A DNA stretch of 64,000 nucleotides, from assembly GCA_023512835.1 (NCBI GenBank), contig CM042088.1, positions 29,413,164 through 29,477,163 of the forward strand, in the 5' to 3' direction. A program made the position numbers and the translations under genes. This DNA comes from Taxillus chinensis (taxonomy: Eukaryota > Streptophyta > Magnoliopsida > Santalales > Loranthaceae). Below the pieces are notes generated by a model. It was not told the origin of the DNA. It ran no database searches and saw nothing but the letters and a program-made list of their open reading frames with translations. Numbering within the stretch: position 1 is the stretch's first letter; every line of letters begins with the position of its first letter. Shown here in pieces: positions 1 to 9,905 of this stretch.

Positions 1-2787
1 AACACTTAAGTGTTTATTTTTAAAGTAACTTTTTTCTTTAGCGCAGCTAAAAATAACTTCTTTTGAAAGCACAACATTACCAAACTAAGCCAATATCGGG
101 CAGTTCTTGTTGTCTCTAAAGATATCATGTTCAAGTGATGATTGGAAGTATCCTATAACTTCGAGAGTCGTTGTCAAGCCTTGAATTTTTAATTCAAGAA
201 AATAGGTAGTGATTCTTCATGATCCCACCCAAAGGATTAAGAAGTTAGTAACTAGCACCTAAACAACAAGATATATATTGGATCCCACATTCATGCCCAA
301 AACATATAAAACAAAACACAGTATACAAAACATTTAGAAAACTCAAGTCTTATGGCTGTTATGGCATTTAGAAAACCTCAATAGCATGAGTTATAGTTTA
401 CATGACAAAATCAATACATTCAATACAAGTTTCTCGGAAAGAAATATGCAAGCAATAGATAAATGACTTTCTTGCTAATGAAGCCTCCACCTTCGGGTTA
501 TCAATCTAATACTTGTAAGTACCTAAAAAGGAATATGAATAATATGAAAGAAGATCAACCATAACTCAATAATAATTAAATCTTTGAAATTCATCCGAAT
601 GTCCTTACATATGTATGTGTATCAAAGTACTCGTGTCGTGATACTAATATAAACAAATATCACACATTACCACTATTTATTTACCTTTATTCACATTAAA
701 AATGGAAAGCTCGGTATGAACTCATCCTAATTTATTAATAATATATATTTGAAAATAGTTTTTAAAAATTGGTAGTTCTCAGTTATTTTAAAAAATAGTT
801 TTTGTTTATTTTTTTATTTTGAAATCTAAACTCAATTATGTCAGAAGAATTAAATATTTTTTTCCTATTTTAATACTTGAGTTCATTAAATATTATTTTA
901 AAAAAAACACATTTTCTCTCCTATCAAACATAAATTATTTTAAAATTACAATTCAACATAAAGTCTAATAGAATTTAAAAAACATAAAATAGAAATCAAA
1001 ATAGCAAAATTTGAAAACATTTTATTATTATACATGAACTTATGTGATTAACACGTTAACAGCAAATTTGAAAAATGAAAGCCGGAAGGAAATGAAAGCC
1101 ATAGCTTCGAAGAAATTAAGAAATCCACGATAGAATAATAGTTATAAATATATATATATGCGCTCATTTCTGAAGATCTCTTTGATTTTATACGAGCTCC
1201 CAAATTACAAAATTTGAAGTTAAATTAATTTGTCTAGCAATTTTAAGGAGGCTACCTAGCTAAGCACATTAATTAGTTACCCCAAAAGCCATATCCAAAC
1301 CCCAGAACAGATCTTTTTCCCCATTAATCATGGGTTCGCCATGACTCCAATTATCAGCTTTTGTGTCAATGATCAACCTCAAATATCGATCTGAAAATTT
1401 ATGGACTTCACGACTGCCCCAAATAAAAAAATAAAAAAATATTCACATACGCATACTATTCTTCTTCTTTGGTTTTTTTCACTATATATGGATAGGCTTC
1501 TGTCATCGGTCCATCACGAATTTATTATTCAATCCAGGTGGGACACAGGGTTCCACAGAAACTGTAGACAAGCTGATCACATCATTCATCACGTTGCCAC
1601 AATTAAATACGTGTTATCTGTTACCGCAATGTAGTGCTTGGCCTGGCGATTCAAAACGAGCCAAAATAGCTTTCCACGCCCCATTTTGATACATCTGTCC
1701 AAACACATGAGAGTTAAGGAATGGGGGATCGGGAGTGGGTTTTAATGGATGTTAATAGGTATTAAAATCTTCGGGCCCGGCCAGCGCCATCCTAATTAAG
1801 GACAAGTGGGAAGCGTTCACTAAAAAGAGACAATTCTGTGGAAGGCTGTCTGTTTTTTCAGCAGTGTCGTCATTGAGTCGCTTCGCTTCTGTGTGGAAGG
1901 TTCGTGCCAGCCAATTTAATTTAATTTAATATTGTTATTTTAAAACATTTCACGCGCAGACGCAGTTAGTCCTTCTCGCTCGCACGTTCATTTACCTCTA
2001 TACCCTGGTGACCCCTGTCTGACTCAGTCTGAATGACACAGCTACGTGGAATTTGTTTGTGTGAACAGGAAAGCGTGCATGCACCAATCGCCTTTAAAAC
2101 CGAAGCACTTCTCCTCCTTTTTCATTAATTATGGTCAACATGCAGGCAGGAGGCAGTAATTATTGGCTTGTTGTGGGTTCCAATGTTTGGTTATTCCTTA
2201 TGTTTAGCTTAGTGGTTTGTTTGTTTGGATGGAGCGTATATATACACTCCCACTAAATTAGTTCATAGATTATCCTAACTCAGAGACGGGCTTAAGGGAA
2301 CCTACGTGTTAAATGCAAACATGTTTGAAAGCATTTTGGAGAAACACGTGTAAATCCAAATCTACTTTTAATTTCCCCAACACCTTAAACTTATCAGTGT
2401 TTGTTTAAAGAATGTGTTGCTGCGTATAGATTATTTCCAAAATTAAAACACCTTAAATTATTTTTAATTTTCTTATGCAGATGATTTTAGAGTAGTATTA
2501 TTGCTAACTTATTATATTAATATATTAATATTCAAACTAAATCAATGATTAATTAATCTATAAATATTATAGTTTCATCTTTGCTTTGAAAGAATCCAAG
2601 CGCAATGGGATATTCTTAAGGCCATGTTTAGTATATATACCGGAAAGAAAAAGAAAGGAATTTCTATTTGAAAAAATTCTATCATATAGGGCTAAATATG
2701 TAAATATTAAATGTGATTTGGTATCTTTAGGAAAGTCTAAAATAAAGTGATCTAATTAAGATTTTAAATAAGACTTAAGAGTATAAT
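1..2787. other. AT-rich non-coding DNA, no gene seen
   Basis: I see no coding region, RNA gene or recognisable element here. The longest open frame (1401-1634) has no family features and starts in AT-rich DNA. Short AT stretches occur (for example 1150-1160 and 1915-1930). A somewhat less AT-rich part at about 1740-2110 could belong to the flank of a gene outside the window, but nothing shows it. Confidence 0.6.
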
Positions 2788-3088
2788 TGTCACGAAATTA
2801 ATGTATAGACACCGAACTGTTATTTTTAATTTCATGAGGAATCAAATTAAAAATAGCAAACACTGTATATATAAAATTATGGTTCGAGGTTACACGATGA
2901 CTTATTAGGTCGGTATCCTCATTAACAAAACTATTCAGAACTAGGGTTTATAAGAGTTGTGCTAATTTGGGAGATCATAACCCATTGATCAAACTTCGGT
3001 AATAAATTCAGGTACACTTTCGATTTATTATTTTAGATTAAACAATTTCTAGATAAATAAAAATCCTACAGTTTATTAAATTCTTACA
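2788..3088 (+). repeat. Probable 5' LTR of the Copia remnant
   Basis: The segment starts with TGTCACGAAATT, ends with TTCTTACA, and is followed after two bases by a PBS-like sequence. About 300 bp suits a Copia LTR. Only one copy is in the window, so the left boundary rests on the TG start alone. Confidence 0.45.
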
Positions 3089-3090
3089 AT

Positions 3091-3103
3091 TAATATCAGA
3101 GCC
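3091..3103 (+). other. Primer-binding site, initiator tRNA-Met type, mutated
   Basis: TAATATCAGAGCC lies two bases after the LTR end. It matches the usual plant tRNA-iMet site TGGTATCAGAGCC except for GG changed to AA, as expected from cytosine deamination on the other strand. Confidence 0.6.
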
Positions 3104-3218
3104 CTATAGAATTGTTCAATTGTTGCATTGTTTAATTGTTGCTTCCGCATATCATAATAATTCGTAAGTATTGTTTTCGGTCGTGGGCGTCACTAACGAT
3201 TTATTTTGGCATCACTAA

Positions 3219-3712
3219 GAGCAACTCCAGTAGTAGCAAGCTAAAATGGCCAGTTAAAGCTATATTTAGCTTACTACAGTGTCATTTTACCTAACATTAC
3301 TCCAACAGAATTCCATCTATTTTTTTGCTTAACTGTATTTTTTCCCAATTTACCCTTAGTCAAATCCCTAATCTATTTGCTAGACTCACGCGATGCAAGG
3401 AGGGAGGGGAAGGGAGGGCGGCGGCGTAGGGAGAGAGGGCGGTGGAGAGGTCGGCAGCGGCGAGCTGGGGGAGGAGAGGGTGGGATCAGAGATGGCGATG
3501 GTGGTGAGAGATGCCCTGGGCCTTGACAAACTCGCATCGGGAGGTGTTATCGTAGTTGCCCAGATAGAGAAAGCCCGGCAGGATCTCAGATCAGAAGGGG
3601 CTGAACGAGGGCCTGAACTGTCGATTAAGGAAACACAATGCCCAGATTTTGGATAATTGAGAGAGGGAATCGAGGGGACAAGGTGGTAGGACGCTGTTTG
3701 GGAGGCGGCTGG
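3219..3712 (+). other. Left arm of the TIR element with GC-rich coding-like DNA
   Basis: The first 170 bp are AT-rich and pair loosely with the right end. From 3393 the arm becomes purine- and G-rich and is open in several frames, for example plus-strand 3393-3656, which reads a Gly/Glu-rich stretch and then VAQIEKARQDLR near 3550-3590. I do not recognise the product. It may be the 5' part of a captured gene whose later exon is at 7250-7401. The TRIM array begins at 3713 directly after CTGG. Confidence 0.35.
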
Positions 3713-4055
3713 TGTCACAACCCGAGCAGCGTGGTGCTGGCGGGACGTTTCTCAGTGGCACGATTCAGGAATGTATTCGTGCTACGTAAACGAGAGGGGT
3801 TGGTTGAAAGCGTAGATGGTGTGCAGCGGAAGGTTCCAGGTAGTTCGTGGAGGAAAACGAATGGAACCCCTTTGGAGTTCAGACGTGCCAACCCGGTTGA
3901 ATGTGTGGAGCACGCCGCTAGTCGAGGACTTGACGTTGAAGAAGGGATTTGGCCATCCTTACACAAACTGGTCGGGAACTGGAGCCGTTCTCCTGATAAG
4001 CCCAGTGACATGGCGAAACCAATCTACGTGCGCTTCAACCCTCAAAGCCGTGACA
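3713..4055 (+). repeat. TRIM LTR 1, shortened
   Basis: It starts TGTCACAACCC and ends GTGACA, 343 bp. About 71 bp present near the 3' end of the other LTRs is missing between CTCAAAG and CCGTGACA. A PBS follows at 4058-4070. Confidence 0.85.
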
Positions 4056-4450
4056 AGTGGTATCAGAGCCGAACCGGCCCGTATCCTGAAGACTCGCCGA
4101 GCACTCTCGCGAGTAGCGTGATCCCAAGGTGGGAGCTCACAGAGGTGAGTCGACCGATAGTGTCTTGCACGCCTTGCGTCTATAGAGTTGGAGTATCCTA
4201 GAGTGTGATACAGAGTTGGGCAAGGGGGTACGAAGGAGCGCATTGAAGCGATCTTGGAAGCCTCCTATCGTTTGCACATTGGGCGAGCGGGAGAACATCT
4301 TAGTAAAGGTATTGCAACCTGCGGGGAAGTGATGTCCAACCTGTTGACATTAGGCCAGTGGGAGGGCGTCGAGGTAACGATGCCATCGCCTGCGGGGAAG
4401 CGATGTCAACAAACGCAACGAGGACGTTACAAGGATTGGGTGGAGGAGAA
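4056..4450 (+). other. TRIM internal domain 1, long form
   Basis: 395 bp from PBS to PPT. It contains the extra 71-bp segment, an imperfect copy of the neighbouring GCAACCTGCGGGGAAG region, that is absent from internal domains 3 and 4. No conserved protein domain is seen. Confidence 0.8.
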
Positions 4451-4864
4451 TGTCACGACCTAAGCAGCGTGGTGCAGGCGGGACGTTTCTCAGTGGCACG
4501 ATTCAGGAATGTATTCGTGCTACGTAAAGGAGAGGGGTTGGTTGAAAGTGTAGATGGTGCGCAGTGGAAGGTTCCAGGCAGTTCGTGGAGGAAAACGGAT
4601 GGAACCCATTCGGAGTTCAGACGTGCCAAACCGGTTGAATGCGAGGAGCATGCCACGAGTCGAGGACTTGACGTTGAAGAAGGGATTTGGCCATCCTTAC
4701 ACAAACTAGCCAGGAACTGGAGCCGTTCTCCTGATAAGCCCAGTGACATGGCGAAACCAGTCTACGTGTGCTTCAACCCTCAAAGGCTAAACTTAGCAGA
4801 CCGCGGATAGAGAAGCTAAGTGCCGCAATGGGTTGAGAGGCGCAGGAAACCTGACCCTGTGACA
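4451..4864 (+). repeat. TRIM LTR 2
   Basis: Full-length 414-bp LTR, TGTCACGACC to CTGTGACA, preceded by a PPT and followed by a PBS at 4867-4879. Confidence 0.88.
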
Positions 4865-5259
4865 AGTGGTATCAGAGCCGAACCGGCCCGTATCCTGAAG
4901 ACTCGCCGAGCACTCTCATGAGTAGCGTGATCTCAAGGTGGGAGCTCACAAAGGTGAGTCGACTGATAGTGTCTTGGACGCCTTGCGTCCATAGAGTTGG
5001 AGTATCCTAGAGTGTGATACAGAGTTGGGCAAGGGAGTACGAAGGAGCGCATCGGAGTGATCTTGGAAGCCTCCTATCCATTGGACATTGGGAGAGCGGG
5101 AGAGCATCTTGGTAAAGGTGTTGCAACCTGTGGGGAAGCGATGTCCAACTTGTTGACATTGGGCGAGTGGGAGGGCATCGAGGTAACGATGCCATCGCCT
5201 GCGGGGAAGGGATGTTGACAAACGCAACGAGGACGTTGCGAGGATTGGGTGGAGGAGAA
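4865..5259 (+). other. TRIM internal domain 2, long form
   Basis: 395 bp, PBS at 4867 and PPT at the right end. Like domain 1 it carries the extra 71-bp segment. Confidence 0.8.
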
Positions 5260-5674
5260 TATCACGACCCGAGCAGCGTGGTGCTGGCGAGACGTTTCTC
5301 AGTGGCACGATTCAGGAATGTATTCGTGCTACGTAAAGGAGAGGGGTTGGTTGAAAGCGTAGATGGTGCGCAGCGGAAGGTTCCAGGTAGTTTGTGGAGG
5401 AAAACGGATGGAACCCCTTCGGAGTTCAGACGTGCCAACCCCGGTTGAATGCGGGGAGCACGCCGCTAGTCGAGGACTTGACGTTGAAGAAGGAATTTGG
5501 CCATCCTTACACAAACAGGTCGGGAACTGGAGCCGTTCTCCTGATGAGCCCAGTGGCAGGGCAAAACCAGTCTACGTGCGCTTCAACCCTCAAAGGCTAA
5601 ACTTAGTAGACCGTGGATGGAGAAGCTAAGTGCCGCAATGGTTTGAGAGGCGCAGGAAACCTGACCTCATGACA
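5260..5674 (+). repeat. TRIM LTR 3
   Basis: About 415 bp. The first bases are TATCAC instead of TGTCAC, and the end is CATGACA. A PBS follows at 5677-5689. Confidence 0.88.
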
Positions 5675-5998
5675 AGTGGTATCAGAGCCGAACCGGCCCG
5701 TATCCTGAAGACTCGCCGAGCACTCTCGCGAGTTGCGTGATCCCAAGGTGGAAGCTCACAGAGGTGAGTCGACCGATAGTGTTTTGCACGCCTTGCGTCT
5801 ATAGAGTTAAAGTGTTCAAGAGTGTGAGACAGAGTTGGGCAAGGGAGTACGAAGGAGCGCGTCGGAGGGATCTTGGAAGCCTCCTATCCTTTGGACATTG
5901 GGCGAGTGGGAGAGTATCTTGGTAAAGGTGTTGCAACCTGCGGGGAAGCAATGTCGACAAACGCAATGAGGACGTTGCGAGGATTGAGTGGAGGAGAA
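5675..5998 (+). other. TRIM internal domain 3, short form
   Basis: 324 bp, lacking the 71-bp segment of domains 1 and 2. PBS and PPT are both present. Confidence 0.8.
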
Positions 5999-6412
5999 TG
6001 TCATGACCCGAGCAGCGTGGTGCTGGCGGGACGTTTCTCAGTGGCACGATTCAGGAATGTATTCGTGCTACGTAAAGGAGAGGGGTTGATTGAAATCGTA
6101 AATGGTGCGCAGCGGAAGGTTCCAGGCAGTTCGTGGAAGAAAACGGATGGAACCCTTTTGGAGTTCAGACGCGCCGACCTGGTTGAATGCGAGTAGCACG
6201 CCGCTAGTCGAGGACTTGACGTTGAAGAAGGGATTTGGCCATCCTTACACAAACTGGCCAGGAACTAGAGCCGTTCTCCTGATGAGCCTAGTGGCAGGGC
6301 GAAACCAGTCTACGTGCGCTTCAACCCTCAAAGGCTAAACTTAGTGGACCGTGGATAGAGAAGCTAAGTGCCGCAATGGGTTGAGAGGCGTAGGAAACCT
6401 GACCCCGTGACA
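5999..6412 (+). repeat. TRIM LTR 4
   Basis: 414 bp, TGTCATGACC to CCGTGACA. The following PBS at 6415 has one change (TGGTATCGGAGCC). Confidence 0.88.
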
Positions 6413-6736
6413 AGTGGTATCGGAGCCGAACCGGCCTGTATCCTGAAGACTCACCGAGCACTCTCGCGAGTAGCGTGATCCCAAGGTGGTAGCTCACAGA
6501 GGTGAGTCGACCGATAGTGTCTTGCACGCCTTGCGTCCATAGATTTAAAGTGTCATAGAGTGTGATACAGAGTTGGGTAAGGGAGTACGGAGGAGCGCGT
6601 CGGAGCAATCTTGGAAGCCTCCTATCCTTTGGACATTGGGCGAGTGAGAGAGCATCTTGGTAAAGGTGTTGCAACCTGCGGGGAAGCAATGTCGACAAAC
6701 GCAACGAGGACGTTGCGAGGATTGGGTGGAGGAGAA
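6413..6736 (+). other. TRIM internal domain 4, short form
   Basis: 324 bp, same short form as domain 3, with a PPT (GGGTGGAGGAGAA) at its right end. Confidence 0.8.
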
Positions 6737-7150
6737 TGTCACGACCCGTGCAGCGTGGTGCTGGCTAGACGTTTCTTAGTGGCACGATTCAAGAATGTAT
6801 TCGTGCTACGTAAAGGAGAGGGGTTGGTTGAAAGCGTAGATGGTGCGCAGCGGAAGGTTGCACGCAGTTCGTGGAGGAAAACAGATGGAACCCCTTCGGA
6901 GTTCAAACGTGCCGACCCGGTTGAATTCGGGGACCACGCCGCTAGTCGAGGAGTTGACGTTAAAGAAGGGATTTGGCCATCCTTACACAAACTAGTCGGG
7001 AACTGGAGCCGTTCTCTTGATGAGCCTAGTGGCAGGGCGAAACCAGTCTACGTGCACTTCAACCCTCAAAGGTTTAACTTAGCGGACCGTGGATAGAGAA
7101 GCTAAGTGCCGCAATGGGTTGAGAGGCACAGGAAACCTGACCCCGTGGCA
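6737..7150 (+). repeat. TRIM LTR 5, right end of the array
   Basis: 414 bp, starting TGTCACGACC. The terminal GTGACA is changed to GTGGCA. It is followed by CTGGGG, matching the CTGG left of LTR 1. Confidence 0.85.
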
Positions 7151-7676
7151 CTGGGGAGTATGCGGCGTTGCATATGGGCAGTGAAGCAGGAACGAAGTTG
7201 CAGTTTTTGATTTTTTTAAATATATTTTTGGAAAATTGGTTTTTAGTTTCAGAATTTGAGTGAGGACTATGCGATGAAGCAGAAGCGCTACTTCGAACTG
7301 GAGAAATATGCCAATGAATGGGTCTTGCTTCAAGGGGAGATCAAAAGCAGAGAAAAGCGCCTGGGGCTTGAGAGAGGGAGACACGTGCTGTCGCTTTGCT
7401 GATGTATGCTAATTGCCAAATGCAATTTGTTTGGAGGGCGGCAAGGGGAGGAAGTTGGATACGCTGAAGGAGACGAGTGATGCAGAGATTCGGTGATGGG
7501 AGAGCGAGACACTAAGGTTATTTTAGGTTTTTAATTAAATTGGTTGATGTGGCATGACAGCTAAAAGCTATAAATTTAGGTAAATTTACCTAAATTTATT
7601 ACTATAGCTGATAGAATAGTTGACTATTGAAGATGAATTTTAGTTATATTTGATGGTATAGCCAATGGAGATGCTC
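7151..7676 (+). other. Right arm of the TIR element with captured exon-like block
   Basis: The arm resumes after the TRIM array. A T-rich stretch ends in TTTTTAGTTTCAG at 7248-7249, a good intron 3' end, followed by an open reading block (7250-7401). The last 130 bp are AT-rich and end in the right TIR. This resembles an exon captured with its flanking intron. Confidence 0.45.
7250..7401 (+). pseudogene. Exon-like fragment inside the TIR element, unknown gene
   Basis: The block reads about 50 codons in one frame up to a TGA at 7399-7401, starting just after a splice-acceptor-like TTTCAG. The peptide is charged and helical (SEDYAMKQKRYFELEKYANE, then WVLLQGEIKSREKRLGLERG), as in a coiled coil. 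I do not recognise the parent gene. Composition and splice context differ from the surrounding transposon DNA, so capture from a host gene is the simplest reading. It could also be a piece of the element's own lost gene. Confidence 0.4.
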
Positions 7677-7679
7677 TAA

Positions 7680-8415
7680 CGATTTATTTTAGCACCGAGT
7701 ATCGATTGCGTTGATTTTGAGCGGGGATAAACAGATGTGTGCTTATTGTTTGCGGCTTGCGATTTTGATTCCTGTTATACGTTGATTTGTTTGCAATACT
7801 ACGGCCATATATAGCGTCCCAGTCAAATACTATAGACGATTACCTATAACAACGTACGATAAAGTTATTACCCATACATGGGCCACACATGTTGGGCTAT
7901 AAAGATATGATGATGTTAGAATTTATTCTGTGCGACGTTATTAATTTATTTAAGTAATAAGATTATTACATGTTTAGTTATATGCTTGTTTGGGTTTTTG
8001 TTTTCTTCTCCCACCCTGCTTCAGTTTTCTATTTATTTATTGTGTATACCTTTATATGGCTTTATATGCTTATGCTACGGGAAACATCTTTGCACTTTTA
8101 ATATTCATGCATATTGGTTATATATATATATATATATAACAAAAGAAAGATTGACTACATAATGTATATGTTTATGTATATGTATATATAAAGTTAGATT
8201 TAACTGTATATATTATATTTAACTGTATATAGTCAATATAGTCAAGATAGTCAATATATATGTATATATTATATTTAATTGTATATTGTCAATATATACA
8301 GTTATTTTAAGTATATGACTACATATACATATACCTTGAAAATAACCCACCCATCCCTATATATATATATGTATGTATACATATACATATCCATTAATCT
8401 TCCTTTGGAAGATGC

Positions 8416-8467
<52 letters not shown>

Positions 8468-9160
8468 AATCTAATATTTATTGGGAACATGCTAACATAA
8501 ATTAATTGTGTTTCTCAACTATTGTTATCACCTTATGTATTTATTGAAACTTTAAGATTTTAATTTTTTTTCAAATTTATTTGTTTTAATCATGTTAATT
8601 CTAGTTCATATAATTTGCGGGTTGCAAATTAAAATTTGCATAATTTTGGAATAAATCTCAAATTCAAATGTTATATGGTAAATCATTTATGATTAAATTT
8701 AGTTGTCCATCATTCTAAATGATTAATTGAAGCATGATGTCGCTAAAGTGAACTCTCATGTGTAAATTATTTATGAAGGATGTTGAATGTTTGTGGGTAT
8801 GTATATTCATACGGGCAATAACCGGCCCAAAGTAAGGTTTAATATTTGGATGAATTGCACACACACACCTGTGGTAGTAAACATGTAATAACTATAAGAT
8901 TTATTTTACATATGAATAATAATTCGATCCAAAGATAGATTTATTATTTAATATGAGTTATTGTTAATGTTTGATCACTACAACAAAAGTACCATTTACA
9001 ATTAATATTACTACCTAGAGACTTGATATTAATGTTATACTAGGTATCTTGAGATGATATTTACTATTATTTGAATTTGTTGATTATTATATTTGATTAT
9101 TAATGTGAGCAATTTGGTTGTTTTGGTTTTTTTTAGCCAAAGTTTTTACTATATATGCTA
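7680..9160 (+). other. AT-rich leader of the Copia remnant, no gene
   Basis: About 1.5 kb between the TIR element and the Copia gag. It holds TA-rich low-complexity DNA, short imperfect repeats around GTCAATATATA (8230-8300) and a TA microsatellite. The sequence resumes the copy of CTAACGATTTATTTT seen left of the TIR element. I see no open frame with protein features. It is long for a Copia leader, so an unrecognised old insertion may be included. Confidence 0.5.
8418..8462. repeat. (TA)n microsatellite
   Basis: About 45 bp of uninterrupted alternating T and A, with shorter TA runs at 8120-8139 and 8360-8370. Confidence 0.95.
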
Positions 9161-9164
9161 ATGT

Positions 9165-9905
9165 CAACTCAATACTCATGCTTAATGGGACTAACTTTAA
9201 GGATTAGATAGAGAACATTGAAATTGTTCTTGTCTGCATGGATCTGAACCTTATACTTTATTGTGAACAACATGCATCTCTTACGGATGCAAGTTCTTCT
9301 GATGCTATAAAGAACTATAAGAAGTGGGATCGCCAAAATCACATAAGTCTCATGATCATTAAGCGCGACATTCCCGAGGCATTTAGGGGTACAGTATCTA
9401 ATGAGTTATAAAACGATAAGAGTTCCTAGCCAAAATTGAGAAGTGTTTTACGAAAAACAATAAGGTAAAAACGAGCACGCTTTTGCAAAGCTTGATTTCT
9501 ATTAGGTATAAAGGCAAATGGAATATAAGGAAGTACATTATGGAAATGTCTTATCTTGCTTCTAAACTTAATGCATTGAAGCTTGAGTTGTCTAATGACT
9601 TGCTTGTGCATTTGATATTAATTTCCTTTCCTGCACAATTTGATCAATTTAAGGTCAGTTAAATTTGTCAAAAGGAAAAATGAATTCTTAATGAGCTCAT
9701 TTCTTACTGTGTGTATGAGGAAGAGAGATTGAAGTGAGATAAAACTGAAAGTGCTCATTTAGCTATTACCCATAAGGATAAGGGCGTAAAGAGAAAGAAT
9801 ATGGAAGCTTTTAAAGATCCAACTCAAAAGAAACAACAACAAAACACTAAGAGTTGTTTCTTTTGTAATAAGCCTGGACATATGAAGAATGATTACCAAA
9901 TATCA
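9165..9905 (+). pseudogene. Copia gag remnant
   Basis: Broken frames match the UBN2-type Copia gag: a segment around 9210-9330 reads ENIEIVL, then ASLTDASSSDAIKNYKKWDR and IIKRDIPEAFRGTVS, continuing with several stops and frameshifts. A CCHC zinc knuckle (CFFCNKPGHMKND) lies near 9855-9895. Its last cysteine is lost where the sequence reads DYQIS. Gag would form the virus-like particle and bind RNA. No start codon or full frame survives, so it is not functional. Confidence 0.75.

Larger units (their letters stand above)
3713..7150 (+). mobile_element. Tandem TRIM-like array: five LTRs, four internal domains
   Basis: Five near-identical LTRs alternate with four short internal regions. Each internal region begins with a PBS two bases after the LTR (TGGTATCAGAGCCGAACC, initiator-Met type; 4058, 4867, 5677, 6415) and ends with a polypurine tract (GGGTGGAGGAGAA or a one-base variant) directly before the next LTR. 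LTRs run from TGTCAC to GTGACA and are about 414 bp. LTR spacing is 738, 809, 739 and 738 bp. There is no room for gag or pol, so this is a small non-autonomous LTR element (TRIM/SMART type) expanded head to tail, probably by unequal recombination between LTRs. CTGG flanks the array on both sides (3709-3712 and 7151-7154), consistent with one insertion event into the TIR element. Confidence 0.85.
3219..7676. mobile_element. PIF/Harbinger-type TIR element carrying a TRIM array
   Basis: Terminal inverted repeats GAGCAACTCCAG (left) and GAGCATCTCCAT (right, read on the minus strand) are flanked by the trinucleotide TAA on both sides (3216-3218 and 7677-7679). A 3-bp TAA target duplication is typical of PIF/Harbinger elements. 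Without the retroelement array at 3713-7150 the element is about 1 kb. No transposase is seen, so it is non-autonomous. The inner arms are richer in G and C than the flanks and hold coding-like sequence, including an exon-like block with a good splice acceptor at 7249. It may therefore be a gene-capturing (Pack-type) element. Similar GAGCATCTCCA ends occur in other plant TIR families; the TAA duplication favours Harbinger. Confidence 0.65.

Noticed and set aside
1401..1634. 77-codon open frame in the left AT-rich region
   Set aside because: No domain, no splice or promoter context, and Lys/Ile/His-rich translation typical of AT-rich chance frames.
3386..3718. Minus-strand 110-codon Pro/Ser-rich frame
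   Set aside because: It is the complement of a G-rich purine stretch in the TIR element, so the Pro/Ser bias is compositional.
3713..4450. Cassandra-type TRIM with 5S rRNA promoter
   Set aside because: I looked for a 5S-like internal promoter in the LTR and saw none. LTR length also differs.
3713..7150. CRISPR array, satellite or gene cluster
   Set aside because: Repeat units are about 740-810 bp with LTR termini, PBS and PPT. There are no short spacers and no conserved protein family.
8279..8490. Open frames of Tyr-Ile repeats on both strands
   Set aside because: Translation of the (TA)n microsatellite.
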